DNA of 64,000 nucleotides. Source: Pyrocephalus nanus (taxonomy: Eukaryota; Chordata; Aves; Passeriformes; Tyrannidae). Of this stretch, positions 61,901-64,000 are shown one piece after another. The stretch covers positions 23,514,001 to 23,578,000 of the forward strand of contig CM076270.1 of the NCBI GenBank assembly GCA_038380795.1, written 5' to 3'. The notes under the pieces are model-generated. The model was not told the DNA's origin, searched no databases, and was given only the letters and a program-made list of their open reading frames with translations. The number at the start of each line of letters is the position of its first letter. The stretch's first letter is position 1. The translations under genes were made by a program, and so were the position numbers.

Positions 61901-63906
61901 CTCCTATGTGACTGTTTGTCATGAAGCACTGATGTGTTTGAGTTGATGTGTGAGGAGCTTTGCAAGGGTGGTAAATCCAGCAGCCCCAGCGTTTGGAGGC
62001 ACCTGCTGCAGTGTTTTAATCTGCTCTCAGCATACAGCCACACCTCATGAACACTGTGGGTGTAAATGCTTGCAGCCATCTCATCACTGCTGGCAGTGGA
62101 GCCAGCTGTTTGGGAACACAACTTCCCGGAGAAATAAACCCTCCATTTAAGCAGAACATTTCTTGCCACCATCACCTTCCCATTTCACGCACGTCATCGA
62201 TTTTTCCTCCTCTATTTTGAAATGTAAATGTCTCCTCTGGTGTTACCCCCTCCAGGGTTTTTATGTGAACTGTCTTCCTGGTTTCCTGTTGAGTTCAGTG
62301 CATGTTACATTTCATGGTTTTTCTCTGCAGATGACCCTCATGTGCAGTACTCTGCAGTGAGCAGCTTTGTGTTTCTCCGTTTCTTTGCTGTAGCCGTAGT
62401 CTCACCTCATACTTTTCATTTACGACCTCACCACCCCGTAAGTTCCGTGGAGCTTTGTTCTGTTTAATTCACGCCCTCGGAGTGATGTGGGAAGGCCTGA
62501 GTTGCTCTCAGTGGGTGTGAGTGGGAGATGAGGTGACTGGATGTCTCTGGGTTCAGTTTCTGAAGGAAATAAGTTATTTACAGTTCTTCAAGCATCAGAT
62601 TTCTCAGCCGTTCTGGGGTGTCCTGAAATGATGTGGCAGAGCTGTTAATAATGAAGATGCTGTGCCTTTTTTAGGCATGTGCTTCTTGCTTAAAATAGCA
62701 ACGTGACTGAGGGTTCTTGGAGGTCTAAGCCTCAACTGCATCAGTTCCTTCCACCAGGGAACTTAAATATCCACGTCACTTTTATATTTATATTTATATT
62801 TATTTCCATTTGTGGCTTAAGCAGAGGTTGCAGATGATAATAATTGATGGGTGTATTTATTCTGGACTCCTCTGGTTGCAATGGGTTGCCAGATTTTCCA
62901 TTTTTGGTTGTGAAATAGATACATGTAACAAAAAATGTTCAAAGACGGGAATGTGGAGATTAAAAAAACCTGTATTTTCACATGAAATACTGAACATATA
63001 TGACATCTGCTTCTGAGGTTATCTTTATTAGCTTATTTTATCTACTTAATGCGTGCTTTGCTTTCAAAAGAAAAACAATATACTTACTCAAATTAATTCC
63101 TTTGGTTATCCAGTTTTAGTAAAAAAAAAATTGGAGTATTTTAACACCTGAGGGTCAAACATTTGAAGGGAACAGCAGGGGACTGGGTTTATGATCCTGT
63201 ACTAAAATGCAAGCAATGAGGTAGCAAACAAATTAAGAAAAAGCCTTAAAGACAACGTTTTAGATTCATTTTGTGTTATGAAAATTGATACCATTTGTCC
63301 AGCAATAGTTCCTAATGTTTATTGTTGATTGTTGGATGTGTAGTAATGGTTACAGGATTTGAGGGGTTTGAGGTGTTTTGTAGGTAAAAATATTTTTCCA
63401 AGTGCTAATATTAAATTCTAGTGATAGTGAGGAAAATATGAAGCAGTATGCATTAGTTTATAAACTATATAATACTTCAGATGCATTTTTTTTCTCTTGG
63501 GGCAAAGGAAAGGAATGAAAATGTGTCAGATATACTACATTGTGTAATACAGTAATTTTTGTGAAATTTTTTTTCATTTTCAATTTTACCTAAAATTGTG
63601 AAAAAAAAATGTGACTTCTGAACCTTGTTTCTTTGTTTTAGGATGCACAGACTTCTCGAACATTAACTCTAATATCCAAAGCCATCCAGACTTTGGGCAG
63701 TTGGGGAAGTTTGACCAAAAGCAAACTTGTAAGGCTGCTAAAATTCTTTCTGATTTCCTTGACATGCTGAACATCCTGTGCAGGTTTATTTATACCAATA
63801 TACCTTTTCTTTATACCTTTTCTTTCAGTCAAGTTTCAAGGAGACGTTTATGTGTGAGTTTTTCAAAACATTTCAAGAAGAGAAATTTACTGAATCTGTT
63901 AAAAAG
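28840..63906 (+). CDS. RASA2: RASA2 (GAP1m) Ras GTPase-activating protein, 17 exons, 3' part outside window
   Basis: Accelerates GTP hydrolysis on Ras at the plasma membrane. Joining 17 exons at GT-AG sites keeps one frame for 556 codons; human is about 850, so roughly the last 290 residues (PH and Btk-type zinc region) lie beyond the window. Domains: short N-terminus (1-7), C2A (about 8-120), C2B (about 143-265), RasGAP (about 312-540). The arginine finger is R368 in [10 protein letters not shown], and the second signature is [12 protein letters not shown] with R482. The start at 28840 has a good context (G at -3, G at +4) and is the first ATG in frame. Exon 1 encodes only 20 residues, so the N-terminus is shorter than the Ala-rich mammalian one as I recall it. 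The C2A first loop is about four residues shorter than in relatives. Identity is secure: the gene follows ZBTB38 as in human. Confidence 0.96.
29048..29065 (+). other. G-quadruplex-forming tract
   Basis: Four G runs of 4, 5, 3 and 3 bases are separated by single-base loops (C, C, A), about 150 bases after exon 1 on the RNA-sense strand. Confidence 0.6.
29232..29306. repeat. Degenerate GATG/GCAT tetranucleotide repeat
   Basis: Repeats of GGAT and GCAT with interruptions in RASA2 intron 1. Confidence 0.85.
30101..30460 (-). mobile_element. CR1 LINE 3' fragment in RASA2 intron 1
   Basis: The reverse strand carries the CR1 ORF2 C-terminus, including GLLSLEKRR, then [28 protein letters not shown] and [13 protein letters not shown], followed by the 3' UTR-like segment ending near a weakened ATTCT repeat. 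Between LEKRR and SDRTRSNG about 25 residues of the usual CR1 sequence are missing, so it is an internally deleted copy. Part of it still reads open, but nothing suggests expression. Confidence 0.88.
33925..34115 (+). mobile_element. 5S rRNA-derived SINE relic (AmnSINE1-like)
   Basis: Bases 33931-33947 match the start of vertebrate 5S rRNA (about 13 of 17). AAGCTGAGCAGGGTC at 33968-33982 matches the 5S internal promoter box at 14 of 15, and GATGAGACC at 33992-34000 matches the GGATGGGAGACC box with losses. The following GTGCTGCAGGAAGTGGTG segment resembles the body after the 5S head in AmnSINE1-type (SINE3) elements, as I remember them. It ends about 100-150 bases before RASA2 exon 2. The family name is less certain than the 5S origin. 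Confidence 0.7.
34271..34376 (+). CDS. RASA2: RASA2 coding exon 2 (C2A)
   Basis: Residues 21 (split) to 55. Acceptor TTTACAG, donor TTAAG|GTAAGC. Encodes [20 protein letters not shown] and then [15 protein letters not shown], the first strands of C2A. The stretch between LVP and KMRD is about four residues shorter than in mammalian RASA2 and RASA3 as I recall them. Confidence 0.95.
34377..38833 (+). other. RASA2: RASA2 intron 2 (4.5 kb)
   Basis: AT-rich with A/T tracts (for example 35815-35830 and 36566-36579). I recognise no gene or repeat family in it. Confidence 0.9.
38834..38937 (+). CDS. RASA2: RASA2 coding exon 3 (C2A)
   Basis: Residues 56 (split) to 90 plus one base. Acceptor TTTCCAG, donor GATAG|GTGAGT. 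Encodes [16 protein letters not shown] and then [17 protein letters not shown], diagnostic of the GAP1 family C2A. Confidence 0.95.
38938..39924 (+). other. RASA2: RASA2 intron 3 (987 bp)
   Basis: AT-rich with T tracts (39179-39190, 39399-39408); nothing else seen. Confidence 0.9.
39925..40019 (+). CDS. RASA2: RASA2 coding exon 4 (end of C2A)
   Basis: Residues 91 (split) to 122. Acceptor CCCTCAG, donor GTCCAG|GTAACT. Encodes [18 protein letters not shown] and ends in SNSEVQ, as in mammals. Confidence 0.95.
40020..43696 (+). other. RASA2: RASA2 intron 4 (3.7 kb)
   Basis: Contains a CR1 3'-end relic at about 40925-40986 and a short CAA run at 42520-42536. A 145-codon open frame at 42505 has no recognisable similarity and no splice support. 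Confidence 0.9.
40925..40986 (-). mobile_element. CR1 LINE 3'-end relic
   Basis: GGAAGAGACCTACAAATCAT followed by CTAGTCCAGCTGC is the reverse complement of the CR1 3' UTR phrase near the ATTCTATG tail. It is short and diverged. Confidence 0.65.
43697..43773 (+). CDS. RASA2: RASA2 coding exon 5 (inter-C2 segment)
   Basis: Residues 123-147 plus two bases. Acceptor TTTCCAG, donor TACA|GTAAGA. Encodes [17 protein letters not shown] and CQQLVV, leading into C2B. Confidence 0.95.
43774..51025 (+). other. RASA2: RASA2 intron 5 (7.3 kb)
   Basis: The largest intron in the window. It is noncoding, with scattered T tracts (45070, 50022) and a moderately GC-rich patch near 48.3-48.9 kb where overlapping open frames occur on both strands by composition. 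I recognise no gene or mobile element. Confidence 0.85.
51026..51109 (+). CDS. RASA2: RASA2 coding exon 6 (C2B)
   Basis: Residues 148 (split) to 175 plus two bases. Acceptor CCTCACAG, donor TTCCAG|GTAACA. Encodes [19 protein letters not shown] and VSLVGPS, the first strands of C2B with the Asn-Cys-Asp-Pro-Tyr loop. Confidence 0.95.
51110..52526 (+). other. RASA2: RASA2 intron 6 (1.4 kb)
   Basis: T tracts at 51505-51517 and 51574-51585 and A tracts at 51930-51939 and 51971-51979; no other element seen. Confidence 0.9.
52527..52599 (+). CDS. RASA2: RASA2 coding exon 7 (C2B)
   Basis: Residues 176 (split) to 200. Acceptor GGAACAG, donor TTGAG|GTAACT. Encodes the Lys-rich [19 protein letters not shown] and FYFE, typical of GAP1 C2B and a likely phospholipid-facing strand. 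Confidence 0.95.
52600..53661 (+). other. RASA2: RASA2 intron 7 (1.1 kb)
   Basis: AT-rich; I see no element in it. Confidence 0.9.
53662..53738 (+). CDS. RASA2: RASA2 coding exon 8 (C2B)
   Basis: Residues 201-225 plus two bases. Acceptor CCTGCAG, donor GTCAG|GTAAGT. Encodes [19 protein letters not shown] and IEKLEV. Confidence 0.95.
53739..54717 (+). other. RASA2: RASA2 intron 8 (979 bp)
   Basis: Contains a TTTTG-rich simple repeat at about 54173-54208; otherwise nothing recognised. Confidence 0.9.
54718..54816 (+). CDS. RASA2: RASA2 coding exon 9 (C2B end)
   Basis: Residues 226 (split) to 258 plus two bases. Acceptor TTTGCAG, donor GCATG|GTGAGA. Encodes [20 protein letters not shown] and then NDSFQA. 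Confidence 0.95.
54817..56833 (+). other. RASA2: RASA2 intron 9 (2.0 kb)
   Basis: No recognisable gene or repeat. The middle (about 55.3-55.8 kb) is somewhat GC-richer without CpG enrichment. Confidence 0.9.
56834..56990 (+). CDS. RASA2: RASA2 coding exon 10 (C2B-GAP linker)
   Basis: Residues 259 (split) to 311. Acceptor GCTCACAG, donor GTTCAG|GTACTT. Encodes [20 protein letters not shown] and PSEYY, ending KSSDVQ before the RasGAP domain. Confidence 0.95.
56991..58159 (+). other. RASA2: RASA2 intron 10 (1.2 kb)
   Basis: Contains a strong inverted repeat with an A-rich loop at 57339-57379; nothing else recognised. Confidence 0.9.
57339..57379. other. Intronic inverted repeat (hairpin)
   Basis: Arms CTGAAG(AGG)CAGATAATT and AATTATCTGCTTCAG pair over 15 bases with a three-base bulge, around a loop of eight A. 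It could fold in RNA or DNA; no known RNA family is implied. Confidence 0.6.
58160..58308 (+). CDS. RASA2: RASA2 coding exon 11 (RasGAP start)
   Basis: Residues 312-360 plus two bases. Acceptor CTCCCAG; donor ACCCA|GTATGT, chosen over CCAG|TATG because only it joins in frame to exon 12. Encodes [17 protein letters not shown] and [10 protein letters not shown]. Confidence 0.94.
58309..59545 (+). other. RASA2: RASA2 intron 11 (1.2 kb)
   Basis: AT-rich; nothing recognised. Confidence 0.9.
59546..59660 (+). CDS. RASA2: RASA2 coding exon 12 (arginine finger)
   Basis: Residues 361 (split) to 399. Acceptor TTTGCAG, donor GATGAG|GTAAGT. Encodes [14 protein letters not shown]368 (codon 59565-59567) is the catalytic arginine finger expected to enter the Ras active site. 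It is intact, so the protein should be an active GAP. Confidence 0.96.
59661..60070 (+). other. RASA2: RASA2 intron 12 (410 bp)
   Basis: Short intron; nothing recognised. Confidence 0.9.
60071..60145 (+). CDS. RASA2: RASA2 coding exon 13
   Basis: Residues 400-424. Acceptor GTTCCAG, donor ACATG|GTGAGT. Encodes [20 protein letters not shown], a GAP1-specific insert-like segment of the RasGAP domain. Confidence 0.94.
60146..60827 (+). other. RASA2: RASA2 intron 13 (682 bp)
   Basis: AT-rich; nothing recognised. Confidence 0.9.
60828..60951 (+). CDS. RASA2: RASA2 coding exon 14 (RasGAP)
   Basis: Residues 425-465 plus one base. Acceptor CCTGCAG, donor TCCAA|GTAAGT. Encodes [18 protein letters not shown] and [16 protein letters not shown], helices of the GAP core. 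Confidence 0.95.
60952..62330 (+). other. RASA2: RASA2 intron 14 (1.4 kb)
   Basis: Contains an A-rich GAATA/GAA simple tract at about 61197-61247; otherwise nothing recognised. Confidence 0.9.
62331..62437 (+). CDS. RASA2: RASA2 coding exon 15 (FLR signature)
   Basis: Residues 466 (split) to 501. Acceptor CTCTGCAG, donor CCCC|GTAAGT. Encodes [20 protein letters not shown]482 in FLRFF is the structural arginine that positions the finger loop. The usual Asn-Pro-Ala of other RasGAPs is replaced, as is normal for the GAP1 family. Confidence 0.95.
62438..63641 (+). other. RASA2: RASA2 intron 15 (1.2 kb)
   Basis: Contains a TTATAT hexamer repeat at about 62781-62806 and A/T tracts; nothing else recognised. 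Confidence 0.9.
63642..63728 (+). CDS. RASA2: RASA2 coding exon 16 (RasGAP end)
   Basis: Residues 502-530. Acceptor TGTTTTAG, donor ACTT|GTAAGG. Encodes [19 protein letters not shown] and then [10 protein letters not shown]. The last Leu is one residue more than I recall in mammals, but no other donor keeps the frame. Confidence 0.9.
63729..63828 (+). other. RASA2: RASA2 intron 16, only 100 bp
   Basis: Donor GTAAGG, acceptor TTTCTTTCAG. Reading through would meet a TGA at 63774-63776, so it must be removed. Confidence 0.85.
63829..63906 (+). CDS. RASA2: RASA2 coding exon 17
   Basis: Residues 531-556. Acceptor TTTCAG, donor AAAAAG|GTACCT. Encodes [20 protein letters not shown] and ends in VKK, just before the segment leading to the PH domain. 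The next exon lies outside the window; 63907-64000 is the start of intron 17. Confidence 0.93.
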
Positions 63907-64000
63907 GTACCTTTCAACTCTGTTTTTCAGTGGTTGGTGTGTTTGAGCAGCTTTCATTATTAGAAGGTTGTGTTATTGTTCATTTTTCTGTTGGACAGCA

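Noticed and set aside
63729..63790. Alternative donor CAG|GTTTAT at 63783 for RASA2 exon 16
   Set aside because: Reading through to it meets a TGA at 63774-63776.

Overview
The window looks like bird genomic DNA. It is gene-sparse and AT-rich between two sharp CpG islands. Coding sequence is broken by GT-AG introns, and the recognisable interspersed repeats are CR1-type LINE 3' fragments plus one 5S-derived SINE relic. Two protein-coding genes on the + strand account for all convincing coding sequence: ZBTB38, then RASA2. The same order and orientation occur on human 3q23 (PXYLP1-ZBTB38-RASA2-RNF7). I cannot name the species from the sequence.

Region by region. 1-15.5 kb has no gene I can support. 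It holds old repeat-like relics, a pair of near-identical elements with RFX-type X-box motifs, an NF-E2/GATA motif pair, and stretches that could be enhancers. 15.5-16.5 kb is a CpG island with YY1-type motifs and candidate splice donors, very likely the ZBTB38 promoter and noncoding first exon. 16.5-20.7 kb is then the presumed ZBTB38 5' intron. 20,711-24,289 is the whole ZBTB38 reading frame in one exon whose acceptor lies directly before the ATG. 24.3-28.5 kb is the 3' UTR and intergenic DNA, with an 11-bp minisatellite and a CR1 fragment. 28.7-29.8 kb is the RASA2 CpG island. From 28,840 to the window end, 17 RASA2 coding exons can be joined in frame, giving 556 codons: start, two C2 domains, RasGAP domain. 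The PH/Btk part lies beyond the window.

Function. ZBTB38 (CIBZ in mouse) is a nuclear BTB zinc-finger repressor that reads methylated CpG. RASA2 (GAP1m) is a membrane-associated Ras GTPase-activating protein. They are neighbours by conserved synteny; nothing here shows that they act together.

I see no evidence of a previously undescribed system. The more unusual points are the SINE relic about 100-150 bp from RASA2 exon 2, a four-residue-shorter loop in RASA2 C2A, the duplicated X-box element, and a 100-bp RASA2 intron.
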